Shown: positions 17,884-25,165 of the stretch, one piece after another | Position numbering within the stretch: the stretch's first letter is position 1 | Layout of the letters: every line of letters begins with the position of its first letter | Origin: Nitrospiraceae bacterium | Lineage (GTDB): Bacteria; Nitrospirota; Nitrospiria; Nitrospirales; Nitrospiraceae | Reading direction: 5' to 3' | DNA length: 64,000 nt | Assembly: GCA_013140715.1 (NCBI GenBank) | Contig: JABFSG010000005.1 | Location: 1 to 64,000, forward strand | The notes under the pieces: model-generated | What the model saw: only the letters and a program-made list of their open reading frames with translations | Database searches by the model: none | Told to the model about the DNA's origin: nothing | Translations under genes and position numbers: made by a program

Positions 17884-18308
17884 ACTTGCCGGCCGAGATG
17901 TCCTAACCATCTTCCAGTAGGATGCTGAAAAAGTCCGCCAGCGGCGTTCTCGCATCGTTCAGAGGCTCAGCGTACCGAAGCGTACGCCTCCCCTCTTCGC
18001 TCGCTGCGGCCTTGCTGGACGGCCATTTTGAGCATTCTGAGCTATTGTTGCCGCAACGGCATTCAGTGAGACCTCAGCGGTATTTTACGTATAAGTCCTG
18101 TTTTCCCGCAGCCTGCTAGGGCTTTGGATTCCAGCAGGTCTCCCAACGGGGCAGCCATGTCAAGCTGGTCCGTAACGTCACAGAGGCCCACCAAGTTTTG
18201 ACCATCCCCCTCCATGCCGAATTAGATCCTGGCACCCTTCGTGCCATATTTCGCCAAGCCAGTCGATTCATTTCAGAACAAGACTTACGTACGCATTTCT
18301 ATACATAA
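17867..18308 (+). pseudogene. hicA: hicA toxin gene split by a palindromic element
   Basis: The first 17 codons (17867-17917, MPKLRRLAGRDVLTIFQ) have the HicA N-terminus. They are followed at 17918 by a 202-bp repeat element carrying an immediate in-frame TAG. At 18120 the HicA frame resumes exactly in phase (GFGFQQVSQRGSHVKLV, then LTIPLHAELDPGTLRAIFRQ) and ends at TAA 18306-18308. Joining the two parts gives an intact 79-codon HicA with the G-F-x6-R-G-S-H core and its catalytic His. An AG dinucleotide is present on both sides of the insert (17916-17917 and 18118-18119), as a short target duplication would leave. The toxin is inactivated in this genome. Confidence 0.9.
17918..18119. mobile_element. 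Family B palindromic element (MITE-like), insertion in hicA
   Basis: 202 bp. The first 125 bp or so match the other family B copies: AGGATGCTGAAAAAGTCCGC at the left, an inner GTACCGAAGCGTAC palindrome, and CATTTTGAGCATTCTGA at the right. About 80 bp more follow, ending CGGGAAAACAGG-like (reverse strand) and TAGCAGGCTG. The same extension is present, reversed, at 63768-63844, so the 200-bp form is a unit. No ORF is encoded, so it must be mobilised in trans. Confidence 0.85.
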
Positions 18309-18425
18309 AGCACATCCCTCCCATGCTCCGCCAGGAAAGTAGCTGTCCCCTGGACTCCGCGCGCGCATCTTGCGTGGCGTCTCGGCGGTTTCGTCACGAA
18401 CTCTTGTGAATACTGCGGGCTAAGT

Positions 18426-18571
18426 GTGGAGAAGTAATAGAAGTTCACGTGTGATTCTAATTTAAAAATAAACTCGACACCCATCACTATGCATGCCATT
18501 TTAAGCCTTACTGAGAGGCCCTTGGCGGAACAACTGAGAGAGGTGCAGCCTTCGGCTGTGGTCGTCACGTG
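18426..18571 (+). pseudogene. Fragment of the alpha/beta-hydrolase gene (third copy)
   Basis: DNA aligns with 15653-15805 of the intact hydrolase, including an 18-nt exact block over CACTATGCATGCCATTTT and flanking GAAGTTCACG and CTCGACAC. It covers the region around catalytic Asp305 only and is frame-disrupted. It precedes the intact CgeB-like GT gene, mirroring the order of the intact hydrolase and GT fragment at 15.9 kb. Confidence 0.85.
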
Positions 18572-18593
18572 TGACTGAAGAGTGCCTGCGTAG

Positions 18594-18662
18594 GTGTTCA
18601 GGCTGAGGGCGATACGTTATCTTGCATCAAAACCTTCAGTCTAAAAGCCTTCAGCCTATATA
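18594..18662. repeat. Family D hairpin, copy 2
   Basis: Contains TTCAGGCTGAGGG and, at the far side, CCTTCAGTCTAAAAGCCTTCAGCCTA; the arms are imperfect. It sits in the leader of the GT gene at 18687. Confidence 0.5.
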
Positions 18663-18686
18663 CCTCACAATTCCTGTATCCAAAGT

Positions 18687-19796
18687 ATGAGACACCTACT
18701 TGAGACATTCGGCGCTTCGTTTGGCTTCCACCGGGTCACGCCGAAGGGGCCATTCTGCAATCTTAAGGTCGGGCTCATTGCCGATGAACTTACTCGGTCC
18801 TGTCTTGCGTTCGAATGCCAGGTTCGCGATCTCACGCCGCTCAATTACATGTATGTTCTGAAGGTCTGGAAGCCGGATCTGTTGTTTGTGGAGTCTGCTT
18901 GGCATGGGCTTGGCAATGCGTGGAAGTATAAGATTGCGGCATTTCCCGACTACCCGGAGCGGAATAATCACATCCTTGGCAAGGTTGTCGCCTATGCGCG
19001 CGAACTCGGTATTCCCTGTGTGTTTTGGAACAGGGAGGATGGCGTTCATTTCGAGCGGTTTTTCCCCAGCGCCAAATTGTTCGATTACATTTTCACGGTA
19101 GACGGGAACTCCGTCCCGCGATATCGGGCTCTCATCGGGCAGGCTGTGACGGTGGCGCCGCTGATGTTTGCGGTTCAGCCGGCGATTCATTTTCCATCTC
19201 CCAGGGGATATGTGCACCGTCGTGCCTGCTTCCTGGGAAGTTACAGTTTGCATACCCACGGGCGACGACGATCCTGGCAAGAGCTCCTGTTTGCGGCATC
19301 GTCCGAGCTGGGGTTGACGGTGTTCGATCGCAACTCGGAACGGCGTTCGCCGAACTATCGCTATCCGGACTTGCCCTGGCTGGAGGTCCGTCCCGGTGTG
19401 CACCATACAGAAACGGCTCAAATCTACCGCGACTATATGGTTTCGTTGAACGTGAACACGGTGGAGGGGTCAGGCACGATGTTCTCTCGCCGTCTCATCG
19501 AAATCCTGGCATGTGGCAGCGTGGCCGTGACGACGCCGGGTATTTCGGTCGATCGTTACTTCAAGGACTATTGCCACGTCGTGTCCTGTGAAGAAGAGGC
19601 GCGGGATTTAATGTCGGGTTTGAAGAATGGCCTCACTCCCCGCGATCGGGACATGATCGCAACGGGCGCGGAATATGCGCTCAAACAACATTCGTGGACC
19701 CATCGCCTGGAAGAAGTGCTGAAGGTCATTTCAAGTCGGGAGGCTGCTACCGCATCTCGATCGGGGTCTGGAGAGGTGCGGAGCCTATCGGCGTAA
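18687..19796 (+). CDS. CgeB-like glycosyltransferase, capsule locus
   Basis: 369 aa, soluble, no signal peptide. It is homologous over nearly its full length to residues about 1134-1445 of the giant protein at 2503: PDLLFVESAWHG versus PDLLFIESAWRG, IPCVFWNREDGVHFERF versus IPTVFWCKEDPIHFETF, and FSRRLIEILACGSVAVTT versus FARRVFELLASNTITISN. The CgeB family is named for a spore-coat protein and includes GT-B-fold enzymes that decorate surface glycans. A 5' fragment of a second copy lies at 15944. It is followed, after a short hairpin, by kpsC, so it probably adds a sugar to the capsule chain. Donor and acceptor cannot be told from sequence. Confidence 0.75.
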   Translation: MRHLLETFGASFGFHRVTPKGPFCNLKVGLIADELTRSCLAFECQVRDLTPLNYMYVLKVWKPDLLFVESAWHGLGNAWKYKIAAFPDYPERNNHILGKVVAYARELGIPCVFWNREDGVHFERFFPSAKLFDYIFTVDGNSVPRYRALIGQAVTVAPLMFAVQPAIHFPSPRGYVHRRACFLGSYSLHTHGRRRSWQELLFAASSELGLTVFDRNSERRSPNYRYPDLPWLEVRPGVHHTETAQIYRDYMVSLNVNTVEGSGTMFSRRLIEILACGSVAVTTPGISVDRYFKDYCHVVSCEEEARDLMSGLKNGLTPRDRDMIATGAEYALKQHSWTHRLEEVLKVISSREAATASRSGSGEVRSLSA

Positions 19797-19817
19797 TCGT
19801 TCTGCGTCCGAGGGTGC

Positions 19818-19894
19818 GGGTTTCGAGTTTCTTGTTTCGAGTTTTCAGAAGCTTCCCTGCGAACGTGAAACAAGAAACTCGCAACTCGAAACCC
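19818..19894. repeat. Palindrome between GT and kpsC
   Basis: An inverted repeat with arms GGGTTTCGAGTTTCTTGTTT and AACAAGAAACTCGCAACTCG plus AAACCC. It ends 20 nt before the kpsC start and could form a stable hairpin in the mRNA. Confidence 0.8.
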
Positions 19895-19914
19895 CTGGCA
19901 CCGAAGGTGCTCTC

Positions 19915-21885
19915 GTGAATCGTTATGGCGTGTTCAACCACGGACTTCGCAAACTCTCGACACTGGGAGAATTCCTTGGCGAGCCAGTCGAGCCGGTTTA
20001 TTTGTTTACGCCGACAGGGCTCACAGCGACGCTGGGATGGGGTCGCCGGAAGTATGCTCGTCGAGCCAGGCGCGTGGCAAAGTCGCGCGGGATTCCGTTT
20101 CTCTGTCTTGAAGACGGGTTTTTGCGCTCTGTAGGCCTGGGAAAGACCGAGCCACCGCTTTCTATCGTTGTCGATGATCTTGGCATCTATTACGATGCGA
20201 CCGACCCTTCACGCCTCGACTCTCAAATCGCCCGCCAGCTGAACAGTGAAGAAACGGCTCGCGCTCGGGCGATGATCGCGGCTTGGCGCAACGGGCGAGT
20301 CTCCAAGTACAATTATGCGCCGGACTATGCGGGGGATCTCCCTGAACGTTACGTGTTGGTCGTGGACCAGACATGGGGCGATGCATCGATTCGTTATGGG
20401 ATGGCGGATGAATCCAGTTTCCACCGGATGCTCGATCGCGCGCTTAAAGAGAATCCGGCCTGTACGGTGTTGTTGAAGGTGCATCCGGAGGTACTGGCAG
20501 GGCGTAAGCGAGGGCATTTCGATCTGGAGAGTATTACGCGCCGTCCGAACCTGCATGTCATCGGAGACGATGCCCACCCCGTGAATTTGATCGAACATGC
20601 TGAGGCTCTGTATGTCGTAACGTCGCAGATGGGATTCGAAGGTCTTCTGTGGGGAAAGCCGGTACGAACGTTCGGTATGCCTTTTTATGCAGGCTGGGGC
20701 CTGACGCGAGATGAACTCACCGCTCCAGAGCGGCGCAAGCCGGTTCCGCTGGAGAATCTCATTCATGCAGCCTTGATCGAGTACCCTCGCTATGTCGATC
20801 CGGAGACCGGTCGAAAATGTAAGGCTGAACGGGTCATCGAATGGATGGGGTTGCAGCGGAGGATGCGTACACGTTTCCCGAACGATATCTATGCGCTATC
20901 GTTCTCGCCCTGGAAAAAGCCGATCGTGCGGAGATTTTTCCAAGGCAGCAGGGTGCAGTTCGTGGATGCTGTGGATCAGGTCCCGGAAGATGCCACATTG
21001 GCTGTGTGGGGCCAAGGGTATCAAGACGAGAAACGTCCGGTGGTTCGGCTGGAGGACGCTTTTTTACGATCGGTCGGGCTGGGCGCCGATCTCATACAGC
21101 CTCTTTCATGGGTGATGGATAGCAGGGGCATGTACTACGATGCCACGGCTCCATCGGAATTAGAGCATGAGCTCCTGACCGCAGAGTTTCCCACCGATTT
21201 GCTGGTGCGCGCCAGACGGTTGCGAGACCGTATTGTCGAGGAGGGCTTGACCAAGTACAACGTAGGGGCTGGGGCTTGGCGGCGACCTCAAGAAGCGCTG
21301 TGGGTCATTTTGGTGCCCGGTCAGGTTGAGTCGGACGCGTCGATCCGGTATGGGGGCTCGTCGATCCGATCGAACATGCAGCTCCTACAAGCTGTCCGTG
21401 AAGCCAACCCCTCGGCCTATGTCATCTATAAGCCGCATCCGGATGTATTGGCCGGTCTTCGAACGAAAGGCGTCGGTGAGGACGAGGCTATGCGCTGGTG
21501 CGATGAGGTCGTGACCGATGTTGCGATGGGAACGTTGCTGTCCGCCGTGGATGAAGTCCACGTCCTGACTTCCTTGGCAGGATTCGAGGCCCTGTTGCGG
21601 AAAAAAAAAGTTGCTTGTTACGGACAGCCTTTTTATGCCGGCTGGGGGCTGACCGATGACATCATCCCGCCGACGCGTCGCACACGTCGCTTGACTCTCG
21701 ACGAACTGGTCGCCGGCGCGCTCATTCTCTACCCCACATATGTAAGTCGGATAACCGGCAAGTTCACCACGGCAGAACGGGCCTTGGATGAATTATTAGT
21801 CTGGCGCCAGCAAAAGCCGACTGGTATGCCCCTGTGGCGCAAGGCACTGCGTCTGGTGCTTCGTATTGGGAAAAAACCGGATTAG
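19915..21885 (+). CDS. kpsC: KpsC-like capsule Kdo transferase (two-domain)
   Basis: 656 aa from a GTG start. The protein is an internal duplication: residues about 20-310 and 335-640 each contain LEDGFLRSVGLG or LEDAFLRSVGLG, then D.RGMYYDAT-type, a DASIRYG block, KVHPEVLAG or KPHPDVLAG, and PFYAGWGLT. This is the layout of KpsC/LipB, where two retaining beta-Kdo transferase domains (GT99 and GT107) build the poly-Kdo linker on lysophosphatidylglycerol at the inner face of the inner membrane. It defines the locus as ABC-transporter-dependent with a Kdo linker. kpsS, the usual partner, is not in the window. The 3' end is followed by a family A palindrome. Confidence 0.9.
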   Translation: MNRYGVFNHGLRKLSTLGEFLGEPVEPVYLFTPTGLTATLGWGRRKYARRARRVAKSRGIPFLCLEDGFLRSVGLGKTEPPLSIVVDDLGIYYDATDPSRLDSQIARQLNSEETARARAMIAAWRNGRVSKYNYAPDYAGDLPERYVLVVDQTWGDASIRYGMADESSFHRMLDRALKENPACTVLLKVHPEVLAGRKRGHFDLESITRRPNLHVIGDDAHPVNLIEHAEALYVVTSQMGFEGLLWGKPVRTFGMPFYAGWGLTRDELTAPERRKPVPLENLIHAALIEYPRYVDPETGRKCKAERVIEWMGLQRRMRTRFPNDIYALSFSPWKKPIVRRFFQGSRVQFVDAVDQVPEDATLAVWGQGYQDEKRPVVRLEDAFLRSVGLGADLIQPLSWVMDSRGMYYDATAPSELEHELLTAEFPTDLLVRARRLRDRIVEEGLTKYNVGAGAWRRPQEALWVILVPGQVESDASIRYGGSSIRSNMQLLQAVREANPSAYVIYKPHPDVLAGLRTKGVGEDEAMRWCDEVVTDVAMGTLLSAVDEVHVLTSLAGFEALLRKKKVACYGQPFYAGWGLTDDIIPPTRRTRRLTLDELVAGALILYPTYVSRITGKFTTAERALDELLVWRQQKPTGMPLWRKALRLVLRIGKKPD

Positions 21886-21890
21886 AGTAC

Positions 21891-22002
21891 GTGGTTTGTT
21901 TGGTTTCTTTGGTTTGTCTTGTTTGTTTGGTTGACGGAAATTTCAACGAAATAAACCAAATAAACCAAATGAACCAAATAAACAAAACAAACCAAATCAA
22001 CC
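21891..22002. repeat. Family A palindrome, copy 2
   Basis: A left arm of TGGTTTGTTTGGTTTCTTTG-type units, a centre of GACGGAAATTTCAACG, and a right arm of AAACCAAATAAACCAAATGA-type units. It marks the right edge of the capsule locus, just after kpsC. Confidence 0.92.
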
Positions 22003-22138
22003 AGTCTCGCCTGTCTCGCTCGCCTCTCTGATTCATTGACAGGTGAAAGAGCCGGTTCCTATAATCCGCTAACTCGCAAATCCTGTTGATGGTACCCCTT
22101 CCGTTATAGTCTCGCCTTGCCATGCTGTAACTCACCAG

Positions 22139-22221
22139 GTGGATAGACTGAAGGTGGAAGGCTTGTAGATGCTAATCATAAATGATCACAGAAACCTTCA
22201 GCCTAAATACCTGAGCCTTTA
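22139..22221. repeat. Family D hairpin, copy 3
   Basis: Arms GGTGGATAGACTGAAGGTGG and CCTTCAGCCTAAATACC, immediately upstream of gpsA. Confidence 0.55.
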
Positions 22222-22225
22222 ACCC

Positions 22226-23245
22226 ATGTCATCCATCCATCGCATAGGAGTGGTTGGCGCCGGCGCCTGGGGTACGGCCCTGGCGAAGCATTTGGCCGAG
22301 AAGGGCCTTGAAATTCGTCTCTGGGCCTATGAGCGAGAGGTCGTGGCCGCGATCAATGGGCAACACGAGAATCCGGTGTTTCTGCCGGGCGTCTCGCTTC
22401 CTCCATCCCTCGTCGCGACCGGTTCCTTGACGGACCTTACCACGGAGAGCGAGGGACTGCTGTTGGTCGTGCCTTCTCACGTCGCACGTCCTGTGCTGCG
22501 AGAGCTGGTCCGGTCCCTTTCGGCTCCCATCCCCTTCATCAGCGCGACAAAGGGAGTTGAAGAAGAAACGTTGAATTTGATGACCCAAGTCATGACGGAA
22601 ATCCTTCCGCCTGCCATGCAACGGGACCTGATGGTACTGTCCGGTCCGAGCTTCGCGACCGAAGTCAGTGCAGGGAAGCCGGCAGTGCTCTGTTTAGCCG
22701 GAAGTAACGAGGAACTGACCAAGACATTCCAGGCCGCCTTGATGACACCGGTCTTTCGTGTGTATGCCGACAGCGATGTATTGGGCGTTCAGCTCGGCGG
22801 CGCGCTCAAGAACGTGATGGCCATTGCGTCTGGTGTGGTGGATGGATTGGATCTCGGGCATAACGTGCGGGCCGCGTTGATTACGAGAGGCTTAGCGGAG
22901 ATGGTACGATTGGGCGTTGCCATGGGAGCGGATCCACGAACATTCTACGGGCTGTCCGGCGTCGGCGACTTGGTCTTGACCTGCACGGGGGGCCTGAGCC
23001 GGAACCATACGGTTGGCGTTCGCCTGGGAAAGGGCGAGCGGCTGGAATCGATCCTCGGCACAATGCAGGCTGTGGCTGAAGGGGTAAGGACGGCAAAGGC
23101 AGCGTTTGGACTCGCGCGGCGCCATCGTGTCGATATGCCGATCGTGCAGGAAATCAATGCCGTCTTGTTCGAGGGCAAGTCCTGTCGCAAGGCGGTAACC
23201 GACTTGATGGAGCGCGACGCAAAACCGGAGAAAGGACAAGCATGA
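22226..23245 (+). CDS. gpsA: Glycerol-3-phosphate dehydrogenase [NAD(P)+]
   Basis: 339 aa, the usual length. The Rossmann motif GVVGAGAWGTALAKHL lies at the N-terminus, SGPSFATEV and the catalytic-Lys region GGALKNVMAIASG are in the middle, and the C-terminal helical domain has STCTGG-like LVLTCTGGLSRN. It reduces dihydroxyacetone phosphate to sn-glycerol-3-phosphate for phospholipid synthesis in the cytosol. It overlaps the start of larB by 4 nt (ATGA), an unusual pairing that suggests one transcript. The N-terminal ATG immediately follows a hairpin. Confidence 0.97.
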   Translation: MSSIHRIGVVGAGAWGTALAKHLAEKGLEIRLWAYEREVVAAINGQHENPVFLPGVSLPPSLVATGSLTDLTTESEGLLLVVPSHVARPVLRELVRSLSAPIPFISATKGVEEETLNLMTQVMTEILPPAMQRDLMVLSGPSFATEVSAGKPAVLCLAGSNEELTKTFQAALMTPVFRVYADSDVLGVQLGGALKNVMAIASGVVDGLDLGHNVRAALITRGLAEMVRLGVAMGADPRTFYGLSGVGDLVLTCTGGLSRNHTVGVRLGKGERLESILGTMQAVAEGVRTAKAAFGLARRHRVDMPIVQEINAVLFEGKSCRKAVTDLMERDAKPEKGQA

Positions 23246-23994
23246 ATCCCGAGGCGCTTGAACGATTACTGACCAAGGTACAGGCTGGCTCTCTGTCTGT
23301 GGCGACGGCCATCGAGCAACTCCGCACCTTGCCCTATGAAGATCTTGGATTTGCCTCGGTCGATCACCATCGGTCGTTACGGCAGGGATTTCCCGAGGTC
23401 ATTTTCTGCGAGGGGAAGACATCGATCCAGATTCGCGCCATTGCGAAGGCTCTGTTGAAACATCATCGCCCTCTGTTGGCGACCCGCGCGACTCGCCAGG
23501 TGGCTATGCTCATCAAACGGCTCGATCGCCGAGCGGTCTATCACGATGAGGCCCGTATTGTGTCGATCCGGGACCCCAAGCGGCAGCTGCAGGGGCATGT
23601 ATTGGTGATTACAGCCGGCACGGTGGATATCCCTGTCGCGGAAGAAGCGAAGGTGACGGCGGAGGTGATGGGGAGTCGGGTCGAGACGCTCTATGATGTG
23701 GGGGTAGCCGGCATTCATCGGTTGCTGGAGCGTCAGAGTCGACTCATGAATGCCCGGGTGGTCGTGGTGGTCGCAGGGATGGATGGAGTCTTACCAAGCG
23801 TGGTCGGCGGGTTGGTGCCCTGTCCGGTCGTGGCGGTGCCGACGAGTCAAGGCTACGGCGCGAGTTTCGGTGGATTGGCCGCACTGTTGACGATGTTGAA
23901 TTCTTGTGCGGCGGGGGTCGGTGTGATGAACATTGACAACGGGTTTGGGGCCGGCTGTCTTGCCCACCGGATTAACACGTTAGCAGGATGCTGA
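23242..23994 (+). CDS. larB: Nickel-pincer cofactor biosynthesis protein LarB
   Basis: 250 aa. The C-terminal two thirds have the AIR-carboxylase-like (PurE-like) fold of LarB, with VLVITAGTVDIPVAEEA, VETLYDVGVAGIHRLL, VVVVVAGMDGVLPSVVGGLV and VAVPTSQGYGASFGG. LarB carboxylates and hydrolyses nicotinic acid adenine dinucleotide to the dicarboxylate nucleotide used for the nickel-pincer cofactor of lactate racemase and other LarA-type enzymes. The last codons (A-G-C-stop) are supplied by a family B palindromic element at 23983, so the natural C-terminus may have been replaced. larC follows about 1.2 kb downstream; larE and larA are not in the window. Confidence 0.93.
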   Translation: MNPEALERLLTKVQAGSLSVATAIEQLRTLPYEDLGFASVDHHRSLRQGFPEVIFCEGKTSIQIRAIAKALLKHHRPLLATRATRQVAMLIKRLDRRAVYHDEARIVSIRDPKRQLQGHVLVITAGTVDIPVAEEAKVTAEVMGSRVETLYDVGVAGIHRLLERQSRLMNARVVVVVAGMDGVLPSVVGGLVPCPVVAVPTSQGYGASFGGLAALLTMLNSCAAGVGVMNIDNGFGAGCLAHRINTLAGC

Positions 23995-24109
23995 AAATGG
24001 CCTCCAGCTTCGTTCTCGGCTCGTCGAAATCCTCAACGTACCCCTGAGGGTACGCCTCCGGCTTCGACTCGCCTGCGGCCTTGCTGGGATGCCATTTTGA
24101 GCATCCTGC
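23983..24109. mobile_element. Family B palindromic element, copy 2
   Basis: 127 bp with perfect 10-bp terminal inverted repeats GCAGGATGCT / AGCATCCTGC and inner AACGTACCCCTGAGGGTACG. It overlaps the end of larB and provides its stop codon. Confidence 0.9.
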
Positions 24110-24164
24110 GGGATGAACCTTCTTCCTACCCCTGACGCCTCACTCCTTACCCCTCACGGGCGCA

Positions 24165-24716
24165 TCATTTCACTTCTATCGTGCCCCGTTTCGGCCAAGC
24201 CACCATCTGTGTTCTGGGGCCCTTCTCGCCGTTGGCCAGCAACTTGGCTTTCACCTCGAATTGATAGATTCCTGCCCCGGATGGGGTTTTCTTTTGGTCC
24301 AACCCATCCCACGTCAAGAGGACGGAGACTTGTGGCGGAGCGGCGCCGTCGGTCGAGGCGGTGTGAGGTCTCAGCGCAGTACGCGTCGTCAGAAAACGGA
24401 GTGAGTTTTTCGACGGCGAGGTAATGAAGGAGGAGACTTCCAGCAGCGTTGCGCCATTTAGCTCCTTGGGCAGCTTGACTAAAGCCGCGAATTCCAACGA
24501 GCCGGACGAGGCCGTATAGGGATTGGGAGAGACCTTCACCTCCAGAATTTTGAGTTCCGGTTCCGGACGCGGAGCCCGAGGAGGTTTCGATTTTGCCGAG
24601 GCCTCAAGCGGAGTCCAGACCAGTAGCAGGGCGCAGAACAGGAGCCAAGCGATCCGACCACTCCACAATCCAAAGAACTCTGAACGAGATGTGACCATGG
24701 ATCGGCAGATCGTCAT
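24165..24716 (-). CDS. Exported protein of unknown function, single beta domain
   Basis: 183 aa; the ATG at the complement of 24698 is an alternative start. A hydrophobic stretch (IAWLLFCALLLVWTPLEASA) is an N-terminal signal or anchor. The rest is a beta-sandwich-like domain (ELKILEVKVSPNPYTASSGS, VSVLLTWDGLDQKKTPSGAGIYQFEVKAKL). The pattern of SPNP, a WDG turn and G-x-Y-x-F/V-x-V resembles the FlgD-type immunoglobulin-like domain found in many secreted proteins. No partner is evident: it is transcribed opposite to larB and larC and surrounded by palindromes. It may be a periplasmic or surface protein. Confidence 0.6.
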   Translation of the reverse strand: MTICRSMVTSRSEFFGLWSGRIAWLLFCALLLVWTPLEASAKSKPPRAPRPEPELKILEVKVSPNPYTASSGSLEFAALVKLPKELNGATLLEVSSFITSPSKNSLRFLTTRTALRPHTASTDGAAPPQVSVLLTWDGLDQKKTPSGAGIYQFEVKAKLLANGEKGPRTQMVAWPKRGTIEVK

Positions 24717-24767
24717 AGGAGTCTGTGCGGTACCAGGCTATGGCAAGGTTGATGTTTAGGCTGAGAT

Positions 24768-24852
24768 GGTTTGAGGTTAGAGGCCTGAGGAGCGAGGCTT
24801 GAGGTTTGAAGTAAGGACATCGTTCACGGCTTCCAACCTCCAACCTCAAACA
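24768..24852. repeat. Palindrome upstream of larC
   Basis: Imperfect inverted repeat: GGTTTGAGGTTAGAGGC on the left, CTTCCAACCTCCAACCTCAA on the right. The gap between the exported-protein gene and larC consists of this hairpin and a family A palindrome, with no coding signal. Confidence 0.6.
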
Positions 24853-24971
24853 TTCTTATCCCCCGCAACCTTAACCTCAGTCTTATTCGCTCGCAGCGGT
24901 TCGCGAGTGCAGTGGGATAACACAGCGTTAGGAGGCTGTCAATGTTCCGAGCCGGCGAGGCGAGTGAGACC

Positions 24972-25084
24972 GGTTGATCTGGTTCATTTAGTTTGTTTGG
25001 TTTATTTGGTTGGTTCATTGGGTTACTTTCGTTCTTCGAACCAAATCAACTAAACAAACAAGACAAACCAAATAGACCAGACAG
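24972..25084. repeat. Family A palindrome, copy 3
   Basis: Arms TTTGTTTGGTTTATTTGGTT and AACCAAATCAACTAAACAAA with the centre TTCGTTCTTCGAA, 80 nt upstream of larC. Confidence 0.9.
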
Positions 25085-25165
25085 ACCTCCTGCGTCACGA
25101 TCATTGCCGTTCGCCCTTGCCTTGGGTAAGATGGGTGCGGTTCGAATAGGTAGAGAAAGGACACC

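Noticed and set aside
18696..19421. Minus-strand frame of 241 aa over the CgeB-like gene
   Set aside because: Antisense shadow of a protein with clear paralogues in the window.
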